A stretch of DNA of 39,044 bases, taken from assembly GCA_945957405.1 (NCBI GenBank), contig CAMFLL010000022.1, positions 1-39,044 of the forward strand. Direction: 5' to 3'. Made by a program: the position numbers and the translations under genes. This stretch comes from an uncultured Mycolicibacterium sp. GTDB lineage: Bacteria > Actinomycetota > Actinomycetes > Mycobacteriales > Mycobacteriaceae. The notes below the pieces were generated by a model. It made no database searches and was not told where the DNA came from. It saw only the letters and a list, made by a program, of their open reading frames with translations. This document shows, piece after piece, positions 8,846 through 17,999 of this stretch (within the stretch, counting starts at the first letter, position 1; each line of letters starts with the position of its first letter).

Positions 8846-10620
8846 CCGCAACGGGCGAAACCGATCTGGTCGACACCGACCCGGACGACCGGCGCATCGC
8901 GCTCGGCGCCGACGGTGTGCTGCGCGTCTTCAATGAGGCCGGGATACTGGAGGCGGCCGACGTGCACGTCGCCGTGCGCCTGACCGAACTGGCCACCGGC
9001 GCGCCACCGGGGCCGGGCGATGTCGCCGCGCTGGCGCTGGCGCTTGCGGTGCGCGCGGTGCGCAACGGCTCGGTGTGCGTCGATCTGGCTGTGGTGGAGG
9101 CGGATTCGCTGCAGTCCGATCTGCCGTGGCCCACCATCGAGGAGTGGTTGGTCGCGCTACGAGCCAGCGCGTTGCTGGGTGAGCCACCGGTGCTGCGCCT
9201 GTACGACGACCGCCTGCTCTACCTGGATCGCTACTGGCTCGAGGAACAACAGGTGTGCACCGACCTGCTCGCGAGGATCGGCGCCGACCCTCCGGTGGAC
9301 AACGCCGCCCTCGAAGCCGGCCTGGCCAGGGTTTTCCACCGGCCCGGATCGGCTGAACAGCGTGCGGCGGCGGCGATTGCGCTGTCCCAGCTGACGACGG
9401 TGCTGACAGGCGGTCCCGGTACCGGCAAGACCACCACGGTCGCCGGTCTGCTGGCATTGCTGGCCGAACAGGCCGAACTCGCGGGTCTGCCGCGGCCACG
9501 GATAGCGTTGGCGGCACCTACCGGCAAGGCGTCGGCGCGCCTGCAGGAGGCCGTCCGCGTGGAGATCGAGAACCTCCCGCCGGCCGACCGCGCCCGGCTG
9601 ACCGGCGTGCAGGCCGTGACCCTGCACCGCCTGCTCGGCCCACGTCCGGACACCTCGGCGCGGTTCAGGCACCATCGGGGGAACCGGTTACCCCACGACG
9701 TCATCGTGGTCGACGAGACGTCCATGGTGTCGCTGACCATGATGGCGCGCCTGCTCGAAGCCGTCCGGCCCGAGACCCGGCTGATCCTGGTGGGTGACCC
9801 CGATCAGCTGTCCTCGGTGGAGGCCGGTGCCGTGCTCGCGGATCTGGTGGACGGTCTCGGCGGGCGGGCGAAGATCGCGGAACTGCGTACCTCGCACCGG
9901 TTCGGCGCGTCGATCGGCCTGCTCGCCGACGCCATCCGCGGCGGCGAGGCCGACCTGGCGCTGGAACTGCTCGCTGCGGGAGGCACGCACGTCGAGTTCA
10001 TCGACGGTGTGGACCGGGCTGCGCGGTTGCGCGACATCGTGATACCGCACGCGCTCCGCGTCCGGGCGGCCGCGGCCGGCGGCGACGTCGCAGGCGCGGT
10101 GGCGGCACTCGACGAGCATCGCTTATTGTGCGCACACCGTGAGGGCCCGTTCGGCGTCCGGCACTGGAATCGCCAGGTGGAGCACTGGCTGACCGAGGAA
10201 ACCGGTGAGCCGATCTGGGCCGACTGGTATGTCGGACGGCCGATCCTGGTGACCGCCAACGATTACGGGTTGCGGCTCTACAACGGCGACACCGGGGTGA
10301 CGGTACTCGAGGAGGGCGCGCTGCGGGCGGCCGTGGCGGGCGCAGGCGGACTGCTGGACTTTGCGACCAGCCGACTGGCCGACGTGGAGACCATGCACGC
10401 CATGACCATCCACAAGAGTCAGGGCAGCCAGGCCGACGAGGTGACGGTGCTCCTGCCACCCGAGGACTCGCGCCTGCTGACGCGAGAGTTGTTCTACACA
10501 GCGGTGACTCGCGCCAAGACCAAGGTGCGCATCGTCGGCACCGAGGCCGAGGTGCGGGCAGCGCTGGCGCGCCGTGTGGTGCGGGCGACCGGACTACGAC
10601 AGCGGCTGCTCGAACACTGA
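8842..10620 (+). CDS. recD: RecBCD subunit RecD, 5'-3' helicase
   Basis: A 592-residue SF1B helicase, the fast motor of RecBCD. Motifs in order: Walker A TGGPGTGKTTT (about residue 190), AAPTGKASARLQE (motif Ia), VVDETSMVS (Walker B, about 290), GDPDQLSSVEAG (motif III), and the C-terminal UvrD-like pair IHKSQGSQADEV and YTAVTRAK (motifs V-VI). The GTG start overlaps the recB stop by four bases (GTGA), with GGGAGG about ten bases upstream, so translation is coupled to recB. The N-terminal ~110 residues, before the motor domain, correspond to the RecB-contacting domain. All ATPase motifs look intact. It is the last gene of the operon and faces fbpC across a hairpin. Confidence 0.95.
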   Translation: MTATGETDLVDTDPDDRRIALGADGVLRVFNEAGILEAADVHVAVRLTELATGAPPGPGDVAALALALAVRAVRNGSVCVDLAVVEADSLQSDLPWPTIEEWLVALRASALLGEPPVLRLYDDRLLYLDRYWLEEQQVCTDLLARIGADPPVDNAALEAGLARVFHRPGSAEQRAAAAIALSQLTTVLTGGPGTGKTTTVAGLLALLAEQAELAGLPRPRIALAAPTGKASARLQEAVRVEIENLPPADRARLTGVQAVTLHRLLGPRPDTSARFRHHRGNRLPHDVIVVDETSMVSLTMMARLLEAVRPETRLILVGDPDQLSSVEAGAVLADLVDGLGGRAKIAELRTSHRFGASIGLLADAIRGGEADLALELLAAGGTHVEFIDGVDRAARLRDIVIPHALRVRAAAAGGDVAGAVAALDEHRLLCAHREGPFGVRHWNRQVEHWLTEETGEPIWADWYVGRPILVTANDYGLRLYNGDTGVTVLEEGALRAAVAGAGGLLDFATSRLADVETMHAMTIHKSQGSQADEVTVLLPPEDSRLLTRELFYTAVTRAKTKVRIVGTEAEVRAALARRVVRATGLRQRLLEH

Positions 10621-10670
10621 CGTGCCGAGTATGCAGGGGGGCTGAAAAGCGCTGGGACAGAATGCACTGC

Positions 10671-10692
10671 GGCCCCCGCCGAAGCGGGGGCC
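10671..10692. terminator. Bidirectional hairpin between recD and fbpC
   Basis: A perfect 9-bp GC stem, GGCCCCCGC / GCGGGGGCC, closed by a CGAA loop, lies 50 bases after the recD stop and 17 bases after the fbpC stop on the other strand. No U-tract follows on either side, which is usual for mycobacterial terminators. The position between convergent genes supports a shared terminator. Confidence 0.7.
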
Positions 10693-10709
10693 ACAGATTT
10701 GGATGTCGG

Positions 10710-11790
<1,081 letters not shown>

Positions 11791-11836
11791 AGGGAAGTGC
11801 AGGTCAAAACCCCTGTCCGGCGTCGCGGTTGGCTAA

Positions 11837-11865
11837 CGATTGGGATTCACACGGAATCCGAATCG
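11837..11865. promoter_or_regulatory. 29-bp palindrome upstream of fbpC
   Basis: Two 12-bp arms, CGATTGGGATTC (11837-11848) and GAATCCGAATCG (11854-11865), are complementary at 11 of 12 positions around a five-base spacer ACACG. It lies 120-148 bases upstream of the fbpC start and about 110 bases downstream of the ltrA-family stop. The symmetric structure, short spacer and modest GC content fit an operator for a dimeric regulator better than a terminator. Confidence 0.5.
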
Positions 11866-11940
11866 TCATCGCGTTGTGACCAAGCTCGGGCGTGTTGACG
11901 CCTGGCTCGTGTGCCTGTGAGCGACATCGGCCCAGTCCAG

Positions 11941-11964
11941 CGCCGCGCTAACAGGGCCGCGGCG
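11941..11964 (-). terminator. Possible terminator after the LtrA-family gene
   Basis: CGCCGCG and CGCGGCG form a 7-bp stem with a ten-base loop, beginning eight bases after the stop codon of the LtrA-family gene. There is no U-tract. The position is good but the loop is large, so this is a moderate call. Confidence 0.4.
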
Positions 11965-11972
11965 TTCCGAGG

Positions 11973-13247
11973 TCACAAGTCTTGAGACAGGGCCTCGTCG
12001 ATCGCGTGTTCGGCGTGGCGGTGCCCGACGAACTCGAAGCCGAGCACCACGACGATGGGCGCCAGCATCACCACCAGCAGGCAGGTGGCCATGCCGATGC
12101 CCGCCGCGGCGAGCAGCACGGCGGCGACGAGTACGGCCACCGCCAGCGATATCAACACGATGTGGAACGCGTCGTAGCTGCGGACCATGTAGACGTACAG
12201 CAGGAAGATCGAAAACAGGTAGATACCGACCGGGATGGCCACGGACAGCACGGTGTTCACCGAGTTCAGCTCGGAATGGTGCTCGATGTAATAGGCCGCC
12301 GCGTGCAGGCCGGCGCCGGTCGCCACGATGGCGCCGAAGATCAGGAGATGGCCGTATCCGAAGACGAAGGACCGTTGCGGATAGGCGTGCAGCAGCGGTG
12401 CAGCCGGGATGACGAAGTACACCCACCACATGCCGAACGTCAGACCGGTGCCCGCGATCGCCACCAAGGCGGCGTCCATGGTCCAGCCCTGCCCGGCGAT
12501 CACTGCCGACAACGTCGCGACAGTGCCGACGACGCCTTCGCCGAGGGCGATGATCGCCAGCAAGCTGTAGCGTTCCGCGATGTGGTGAGGATGCCACGGG
12601 GTCCCGGTGGTGCGGCGCTCGGCCAGCCAGGGGCCCGACGTCTCGATCAAGATCAGCACCAGATACAGGCACATGGTGGCGGGCACGGAGGTGTCGACGA
12701 AGATCGCCGCGATCCATCCGATCTGCGCCACCGTGATGGCCACGGCGTAGGTCAGGCACGCCGACCGTCGGGTGGGGTCCTGCCGTGCCGCGCGTAACCA
12801 CTGGAACACCATGCAGATTCGCATCACCACGTAGCCGGCGACCAGCACGCGGTTGTCGACGTGTTCGCCGTGCACGATCGACTCGTACACCGGCGGGATG
12901 CCGAGGGCCAGGATGATGACACCGACCATCTGCAGCATCGTCGTCACGCGGTACACCCAGTCGTCGGTGTCATAGGCCGACGCGAACCAACTGAAGTTGA
13001 TCCAGGCCCAGCACACCGCGAACGTCGTGAACGCGAAGCCCAGTAGTCCCGCGCCGACATGGTTCTCGGCCAGCGCGTGGGCCAACTCCGACGCCGAGAG
13101 TCCGAACGCGATGACGAAGGTGAGATCGAAGAGCAACTCCAGCGGCGTGGCCACCCGGTGTTCCTCATGCGGGTCCCGACCGGTCATGCGTTGCAGGTGG
13201 TGGGCCGGCGTGATGCGGGCCGGACGCCGATGGTCGTCGTTGCTCAC
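11973..13247 (-). CDS. LtrA-family (low temperature requirement A) membrane protein
   Basis: A 424-residue polytopic membrane protein with about eleven hydrophobic helices. The N-terminal RVATPLELLFDLTFVIAFG (about residues 32-50) is the family signature, with a charged ELxFDL inside the first helix. HHIAERYSLLAIIALGEGVVG near the middle is the second conserved block, recalling the first with its H-x-x-E-R-x and GE motifs. The family is named for Listeria LtrA, needed for growth in the cold; its biochemical activity is unknown and the name should not be read as a function here. The GTG start has only a weak ribosome binding site. A 46-bp gap separates it from the upstream sigma factor gene on the same strand, so co-transcription is possible. 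Confidence 0.87.
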   Translation of the reverse strand: MSNDDHRRPARITPAHHLQRMTGRDPHEEHRVATPLELLFDLTFVIAFGLSASELAHALAENHVGAGLLGFAFTTFAVCWAWINFSWFASAYDTDDWVYRVTTMLQMVGVIILALGIPPVYESIVHGEHVDNRVLVAGYVVMRICMVFQWLRAARQDPTRRSACLTYAVAITVAQIGWIAAIFVDTSVPATMCLYLVLILIETSGPWLAERRTTGTPWHPHHIAERYSLLAIIALGEGVVGTVATLSAVIAGQGWTMDAALVAIAGTGLTFGMWWVYFVIPAAPLLHAYPQRSFVFGYGHLLIFGAIVATGAGLHAAAYYIEHHSELNSVNTVLSVAIPVGIYLFSIFLLYVYMVRSYDAFHIVLISLAVAVLVAAVLLAAAGIGMATCLLVVMLAPIVVVLGFEFVGHRHAEHAIDEALSQDL

Positions 13248-13293
13248 CGGGACATCTTGTCCGGCCGGGTCAGGTCAGACAAGCGCCCCGGCG

Positions 13294-14163
13294 TCACACC
13301 GTCGGGTCGGCGCCGGGGCGCAGCCGGGCCGACGGGTCAGCCGTGGCCTCGATCTTGTGCACCCGGCCGTCGCGGATGGTCAACACGATGACGGCAAACA
13401 GCTGCGGTCCGGAGAATGCCAGCAGCATGGGAGTCACCGCGGGCGCTGCCACCAGAGTGGTCCCCGGACCGAGGTAGAGCATCAGGTTGCGCGCCACGGC
13501 GTCGGGCCCGTGATTGACCTGCGGTGCAGGCGCGGGATCGGCCAGCACGGTGCCGACGCCCCACACCTCCGGGTCGAGCAGCGCGGTCAAGGCCGCCAGG
13601 TCGCCGCCGGCACACGCGTCGATGAACGCCGCGGTGACGGTGTGATGCGGTGCGGTGTCGGATGCGCTGACCGGCGGGGCCTCGCTGCGGACCTTCATCC
13701 GGGCTCGCCGGGCCAACTGCCGGCAGGTGCCCACCGGTCGCCCGACAATGTGCCCGATCTCCTCGAACGGGACGCCGAACACGTCGTGCAGCACGAACGC
13801 CACCCGCTCGGGTGGGCTGAGCCGGTCGAGCACTGTGGTCAGCGCGCCGCGCACCTCGTCGTCGAGTGTCACCCGCTCCGCCGGGTCGGCGCCACCCGGT
13901 GCAATGACGTCGCGCCGCGACATGTCGTCGGGCGCCTCGCGGCGGGCGCGCGCCGAACGGACCTGGTCGAGGCACAGCCGGCTGGCGACCACCGTGAGCC
14001 AGCCGCGCACGTCGACCACCTCGTCCGGATCGGTGCGCGCCAGCCGCAGAAATGACTCCTGGACAACGTCTTCGGCCTCGCCCACGTCACCGAGGATCTG
14101 ATAGGAGAGGTTCACCAGATAGGCGCGGTGGAGGCGCCAGGCGTGCTCAACGGTGGTGCTCAT
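13294..14163 (-). CDS. ECF sigma factor with SnoaL-like C-terminal domain (SigI/SigJ type)
   Basis: A 289-residue extracytoplasmic-function sigma factor. Region 2 (about residues 9-75) includes HRAYLVNLSYQILGDVGEAEDVVQESF and the DVRGWLxxVxSRLCLDQVRS segment that contacts the -10. Region 4 (about 105-160) has the helix-turn-helix LSPPERVAFVLHDVFG-VPFEEIGHIVGRPVGTCRQLARRAR. Residues from about 170 onward form a SnoaL/NTF2-like domain (TAAFIDACAGGDLAALTALLDP). This architecture is that of SigI and SigJ in M. tuberculosis, where the C-terminal domain takes the place of a separate anti-sigma factor; the match to SigI seems closer from memory. No anti-sigma gene is adjacent, consistent with that. 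It diverges from the NmrA-like gene, with a large inverted repeat 29-62 bases upstream of its ATG. Confidence 0.88.
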   Translation of the reverse strand: MSTTVEHAWRLHRAYLVNLSYQILGDVGEAEDVVQESFLRLARTDPDEVVDVRGWLTVVASRLCLDQVRSARARREAPDDMSRRDVIAPGGADPAERVTLDDEVRGALTTVLDRLSPPERVAFVLHDVFGVPFEEIGHIVGRPVGTCRQLARRARMKVRSEAPPVSASDTAPHHTVTAAFIDACAGGDLAALTALLDPEVWGVGTVLADPAPAPQVNHGPDAVARNLMLYLGPGTTLVAAPAVTPMLLAFSGPQLFAVIVLTIRDGRVHKIEATADPSARLRPGADPTV

Positions 14164-14192
14164 GGTGTCACGACGAGACGGCGCACCGAAAA

Positions 14193-14226
14193 GTTACCCG
14201 ACCGGCCGGCGAGGCCGGTGGGTAAC
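14193..14226. promoter_or_regulatory. 34-bp inverted repeat between sigma factor and NmrA-like gene
   Basis: GTTACCC-g-ACCGGC (14193-14206) and GCCGGT-GGGTAAC (14214-14226) pair over all 13 positions with one bulged G and a seven-base loop. It lies in the 141-bp divergent promoter region, 29 bases upstream of the sigma factor ATG and 78 bases upstream of the NmrA-like ATG. It could be a regulator operator, or a hairpin in the leader of either gene. Confidence 0.55.
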
Positions 14227-14304
14227 CATTCGGCGCCCTACGCCGTCGTAGATGCGGGTGCGTCATCCGGCCCATCCCAGCACTCCCAGAGAAGGTGCAC
14301 AATC

Positions 14305-15141
14305 ATGTTGACCGTCTTGATATCCGGGGCGACCGGCAACGTCGGCCGCCCGCTGATCGACGACCTGCTCGCTGCGGGCGCGCGGGTTCGGGCACTGAGC
14401 AGGTATCCGCAGAACGCGGCATTACCGGCGGGTGTGGAAGTCGTCGCATCGGCGACCTCGGGGCTGTCCGGCACCGACGCGGTATTCGTGAACTCGCGGG
14501 CCCTCGGTCCGGACCTCGCCGGCGTTGTCGCGCAGGCAGTGGCCGAAGGAGTCACCAAACTTGTTGCCCTGTCGGCCATCAACGTCGACGATGACCTGTC
14601 CCGCCAACCATCCCGGTACCGCGGCGATCGCAACCGCGAAGCCGAGCAGGCGGTGGCGGCGGCCGGCCTGCCCTGGGTCAGCCTGCGCCCGGCGGTGTTC
14701 GCATCCAATTTCGCCGGCATGTGGGATCATCAGATCAGAGCCGGCGACATCGTGTCCGGGCCCTACGCCCAGGCGTCGAATGCACCCATCGTCGAGGCGG
14801 ACATCGCCGCGGTTGCAGCCCGTGCCCTGCTCACCGACGATCTCGATGGGCAGCGGATCGCCATGACCGGCCCGCAGGCGTTGACCTGTGTCGAGATGGT
14901 CCAGGACATCGCGGAGGTGCTGCACCGCCCGTTGCGGTACCTGGAAGTGGCTGCCGACGTGGTACGGAAACGGTTCAGCGCCATCGGCTTTCCAGCCGCG
15001 TTCGCCGACGCCTACATCGCGATGCAGGCCCAGGCGGCCGAGGGGCCCGCGCTGGTGACCCATGAGGTGGAGAAGATCCTCGGGCGTCCACCGACATCGT
15101 TCTCGCAGTGGGTGGCCGAACACCGCGACCTCTTCGCATGA
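14305..15141 (+). CDS. NmrA-like NAD(P)-binding protein
   Basis: A 278-residue atypical short-chain dehydrogenase. The N-terminal MLTVLISGATGNVGRP carries the glycine-rich dinucleotide motif GATGxVG, and ALSR follows the second strand. A block SLRPAVFASNF (about residue 130) is typical of NmrA/NAD-dependent epimerase-like proteins, and there is no intact YxxxK catalytic pair, so a redox-sensing or quinone-reductase-like role is as likely as catalysis. The frame extends upstream to 14128, but the ATG at 14305, preceded by GAGAAGG, starts exactly at the Rossmann fold and leaves the divergent promoter region free. It is followed after 11 bases by the Ddn-like gene. Being divergent from the ECF sigma gene, it is a plausible target of that sigma factor. 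Confidence 0.85.
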   Translation: MLTVLISGATGNVGRPLIDDLLAAGARVRALSRYPQNAALPAGVEVVASATSGLSGTDAVFVNSRALGPDLAGVVAQAVAEGVTKLVALSAINVDDDLSRQPSRYRGDRNREAEQAVAAAGLPWVSLRPAVFASNFAGMWDHQIRAGDIVSGPYAQASNAPIVEADIAAVAARALLTDDLDGQRIAMTGPQALTCVEMVQDIAEVLHRPLRYLEVAADVVRKRFSAIGFPAAFADAYIAMQAQAAEGPALVTHEVEKILGRPPTSFSQWVAEHRDLFA

Positions 15142-15152
15142 CAGGAGCAGAT

Positions 15153-15599
15153 ATGTCGGACCCGAAGCCACCCAGGTGGCTCAAACCGATGAACCGACTG
15201 ATGAAGGCCTTGCAACGCATCGGTATCCCGACCGGTCCCGCAATGGTGCTGACCGTGCCGGGCCGCAGGACCGGTCGGCCACGCAGCACGCCGATGACGC
15301 CGTTCGACCACGCCGGCGGTATGTACACCGTGGCCGGGTATCCCGGTGCGGACTGGGCGGCGAACGCACGGGCCGCCGGTGAGGGCACCTTGTCCCGGGG
15401 GCGGAAACAGCGCCGGGTGCGCATCATCGAATTGGATCCGGAAGCGGCGCGACCGGTACTGCGGGCATTCGCGGTGAAGGTGCCGGTCGGTGTGGGCTTC
15501 GCCAAACGGGCGGGGTTGGTGATCGACGGCAGCCCTGACGAGTTCGAGCTGTTGGCCGGCCGACTCACGGTGTTCCGCTTCGACCCGATTCCTGGTTGA
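15153..15599 (+). CDS. Deazaflavin (F420)-dependent nitroreductase family protein (Ddn-like)
   Basis: A 148-residue protein of the split-barrel Ddn / nitroreductase family (PF04075 type), which binds cofactor F420 in mycobacteria. The core signature LTVPGRRTGRPRSTPMTPF is present, followed by YTVAGYPGADWAANARAAGEG, which is the phosphate- and deazaflavin-contacting region in relatives. The start chosen is the ATG at 15153 with AGGAG seven bases upstream; the longer frame to 15108 would overlap the preceding gene. It forms a two-gene operon with the NmrA-like gene. Substrates of this family include quinones and nitro compounds; none can be assigned. Its last 35 bases overlap the end of the opposing KimA-like gene. 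Confidence 0.87.
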   Translation: MSDPKPPRWLKPMNRLMKALQRIGIPTGPAMVLTVPGRRTGRPRSTPMTPFDHAGGMYTVAGYPGADWAANARAAGEGTLSRGRKQRRVRIIELDPEAARPVLRAFAVKVPVGVGFAKRAGLVIDGSPDEFELLAGRLTVFRFDPIPG

Positions 15600-17946
15600 C
15601 ACCGCTGGGCGTCTCGAGCACCTCGTAGTCGGGGTCGGTCATGAAGATCAGCCTGGTACCGCTCTGCCGGGCCCGACCGTGGACGCGCAACAGCTGACCG
15701 GGTTCGATATCGCCGCCTCCGCGGCCGGAACCGAACGTCAGGTTCAGCTCGCCGGTGTCATCCCCGACCCGGACCACCAGCAGGGGTTGGCCGTCGCGGA
15801 CCTTCTCGTTGATCTCGATGACGCGTCCTTCGACGGTGGCCGGCTGACCTGCGATCAGACCGGACACCGCGAGTACGGTCGGCGGTGATTCGGGATGCTC
15901 GTGCTCGTCGACGCGCTGCTGGTCGTTGGCCTCGGGCGCCATGCGGGCCTGCACCTTTTCCAGCTCGCGCGCCACCCGCTGCTCGAGGAGATCGGGGAAC
16001 GCCTCTTTGATCTTGGACTGGACATCGTAAGGAACGATGGTGGCCGCGGCATTGGGCATCCGGCTCACCGCACGGGCGACCTTGTCGGCGGTGCGATCGT
16101 GGAGCAGCCAGCCGAGCACCGGTGAGTAACTGCGCCGGGGCAAGAGCAGCGTGACGTTGGTGTCGTGGTGTTCGGCTACCGCGCCGGCCACCAGTTCCTG
16201 TGCGGCCCTGGTCAATCGACGGTCGGGGCAGTCGATGATGCGCAACGGCGTCTGAAGGTCGTAGTGTTCCCACCGTTTCCGGATCAGTGCGGCGTGGTCC
16301 TCGTCGATCATGAAATGCACCGCGACCATCTCATCGGAGCGCAGCCCGCGGCCGTAGCGCAGGGCTTCGATGACCGCCAGGTCCACCGAGTTGACCAGGA
16401 CGAAGACCTTGTGCCGGGCATAAACGACGAAATTGGGCCGGTCGGTGCGCAACTTCTCCAGGATCGCGGATTCGGCGCGGTACTCCCTGTTGAGCCGCAT
16501 GAGGGTGAAGACCAGTAGCGGGAAGATCACCACCACCAGCCAGGCGCCCTCGGTGAACTTCGCGATGGCGAAGATCGCCACCACGATCGTGGAGATGATG
16601 CCCGCCGACAGATTGATCAGGAGCTTGTGCCGCCAGCCCGCATCCTTGTGTGTCAGATGATGTTTCGTCATCCCGTATCCGGCCATTGCAAAGCCGGTGA
16701 ACACGCCGATCGCGTAGAACGGCACCAACCCGTTCACGGACGCACCGGTGAAGATGAGGAGACCGACGGCGAGCACGGTCAGCACGATGATGCCATTGGA
16801 GAACACCAGGCGGTGCCCACGTTGAGTCAGCTGCCTGGGCAGGAATCGGTCCTCGGCGACATAGTTGGCCAGCGCAGGAAAGCCGTTGAAGCTCGTGTTG
16901 GCACCGGTGAAAAGGATTGCTGCGGTAGCGATCTGTACCAGTGCATAGAAGACATGACCGACCACACCCCCGCCGAAGACCGCCCGGGCGATCTCCGAGA
17001 GCACCGATGGATAACCGGCCGTGTACGGCGTCGCATGCGTCGCGTACGCGAGGTAGGCGACCCCGGCGAGCAGGAACGCCAGGATGCAGGCCATCACGGT
17101 CAGCACCCGTCTGGCGTTGACACCTTCGGGTTGGCGGAACGATCCCACGGTGTTGGAGATCGCCTCGACACCGGTCAGCGACGCGCCGCCGTTGGCGAAC
17201 GCCCGCAGCAGCACCAGCACGGTGGCACCGAGCACCAACCCGTCGGCCTGGTGCACCGGCACGGCACCCACCAGGTTGGCCGAGTCGTACTGCGGCAGGC
17301 CCCAGATGAGGTGACGTGTCACACCGACGACGATCATCACCGTCATCATCACGACGAAGAAATAGGTCGGGATGGCGAACGGTCGTCCCGCCTCGCGCAG
17401 GCCGCGCAGGTTGATCAGGCACATCAGGATCACCACGGTGACGGTGATCTCCAGGTGGTACGGGCCGAGCACGCGGATGGCCGACACCACCGCGACGGTG
17501 CCCGCCGCGGCCTGGACCGCCACCGTCACGACGTAGTCGATCAGCAGTGCCGCAGCGGCGATCTGCGCGACGCGCGGGCCGAAGTTCTCCCTGGCGACCA
17601 CATACGACCCACCGGCCTTGGTGTAGGTCATCACCACCTGGCGGTAGGAGGCCGCCACCAGGATCAGGATGGCCAGGATCACCCCGGTGATCGGCAACAG
17701 CAGCAGGAACGCGGCCAGAGCCGCGTAGGGCAGCAGCTCGATCAGGATGACCTCGGTGCCGTACGCCGTCGACGAGATCGCATCGGGGGAAAGCACACCC
17801 AGGGCAACGGGATTCGACAACCGCTCCGATTTGAGCTGGCTGGTGATCATCGGTTTGCCGAGGACGATGCGCTTGAAGGTGTAGCCCACCGACTCGGGGA
17901 TGGTGGGCCTGCCGGCATTCCCTGGCAACGCGGAACTCACCGGCAC
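15565..17946 (-). CDS. KimA-like APC-family K+ transporter with C-terminal OB-fold domain
   Basis: A 793-residue protein in three parts. Residues about 25-490 form the 12-helix APC transporter core, beginning RIVLGKPMITSQ and PDAISSTAYGTEVILIELLP, which closely recalls B. subtilis KimA, a high-affinity K+/H+ symporter. Residues about 500-650 form a cytosolic UspA-like domain. Residues about 691-793 add a domain with TVEGRVIEI, LLVVRVGDDTGELNLTFG and PGQLLRVHGRA, an OB-fold of the nucleic-acid-binding type that KimA as I know it (about 607 residues) does not have. Membrane location is clear and K+ uptake likely; general amino-acid transport is the alternative. GTG start with GGGTGAGAA upstream. 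It lies 53 bases after the ABC permease gene, so it may be read from the MarR operon. Confidence 0.85.
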   Translation of the reverse strand: MPVSSALPGNAGRPTIPESVGYTFKRIVLGKPMITSQLKSERLSNPVALGVLSPDAISSTAYGTEVILIELLPYAALAAFLLLLPITGVILAILILVAASYRQVVMTYTKAGGSYVVARENFGPRVAQIAAAALLIDYVVTVAVQAAAGTVAVVSAIRVLGPYHLEITVTVVILMCLINLRGLREAGRPFAIPTYFFVVMMTVMIVVGVTRHLIWGLPQYDSANLVGAVPVHQADGLVLGATVLVLLRAFANGGASLTGVEAISNTVGSFRQPEGVNARRVLTVMACILAFLLAGVAYLAYATHATPYTAGYPSVLSEIARAVFGGGVVGHVFYALVQIATAAILFTGANTSFNGFPALANYVAEDRFLPRQLTQRGHRLVFSNGIIVLTVLAVGLLIFTGASVNGLVPFYAIGVFTGFAMAGYGMTKHHLTHKDAGWRHKLLINLSAGIISTIVVAIFAIAKFTEGAWLVVVIFPLLVFTLMRLNREYRAESAILEKLRTDRPNFVVYARHKVFVLVNSVDLAVIEALRYGRGLRSDEMVAVHFMIDEDHAALIRKRWEHYDLQTPLRIIDCPDRRLTRAAQELVAGAVAEHHDTNVTLLLPRRSYSPVLGWLLHDRTADKVARAVSRMPNAAATIVPYDVQSKIKEAFPDLLEQRVARELEKVQARMAPEANDQQRVDEHEHPESPPTVLAVSGLIAGQPATVEGRVIEINEKVRDGQPLLVVRVGDDTGELNLTFGSGRGGGDIEPGQLLRVHGRARQSGTRLIFMTDPDYEVLETPSGVNQESGRSGTP

Positions 17947-17999
17947 ATTCTCACCCGGATCGCCGGGTTGGAGGCGAAATCTGCGTTATGGCGCGGTAC

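Noticed and set aside
11982..12797. A 271-codon open frame opposite the LtrA-family gene
   Set aside because: Same antisense composition bias; the opposing frame has clear membrane helices and family motifs.
17947..17999. A c-di-AMP (ydaO) riboswitch before the KimA-like gene
   Set aside because: Only 53 bases separate it from the upstream permease gene, too short for that riboswitch, and no matching structure was seen.
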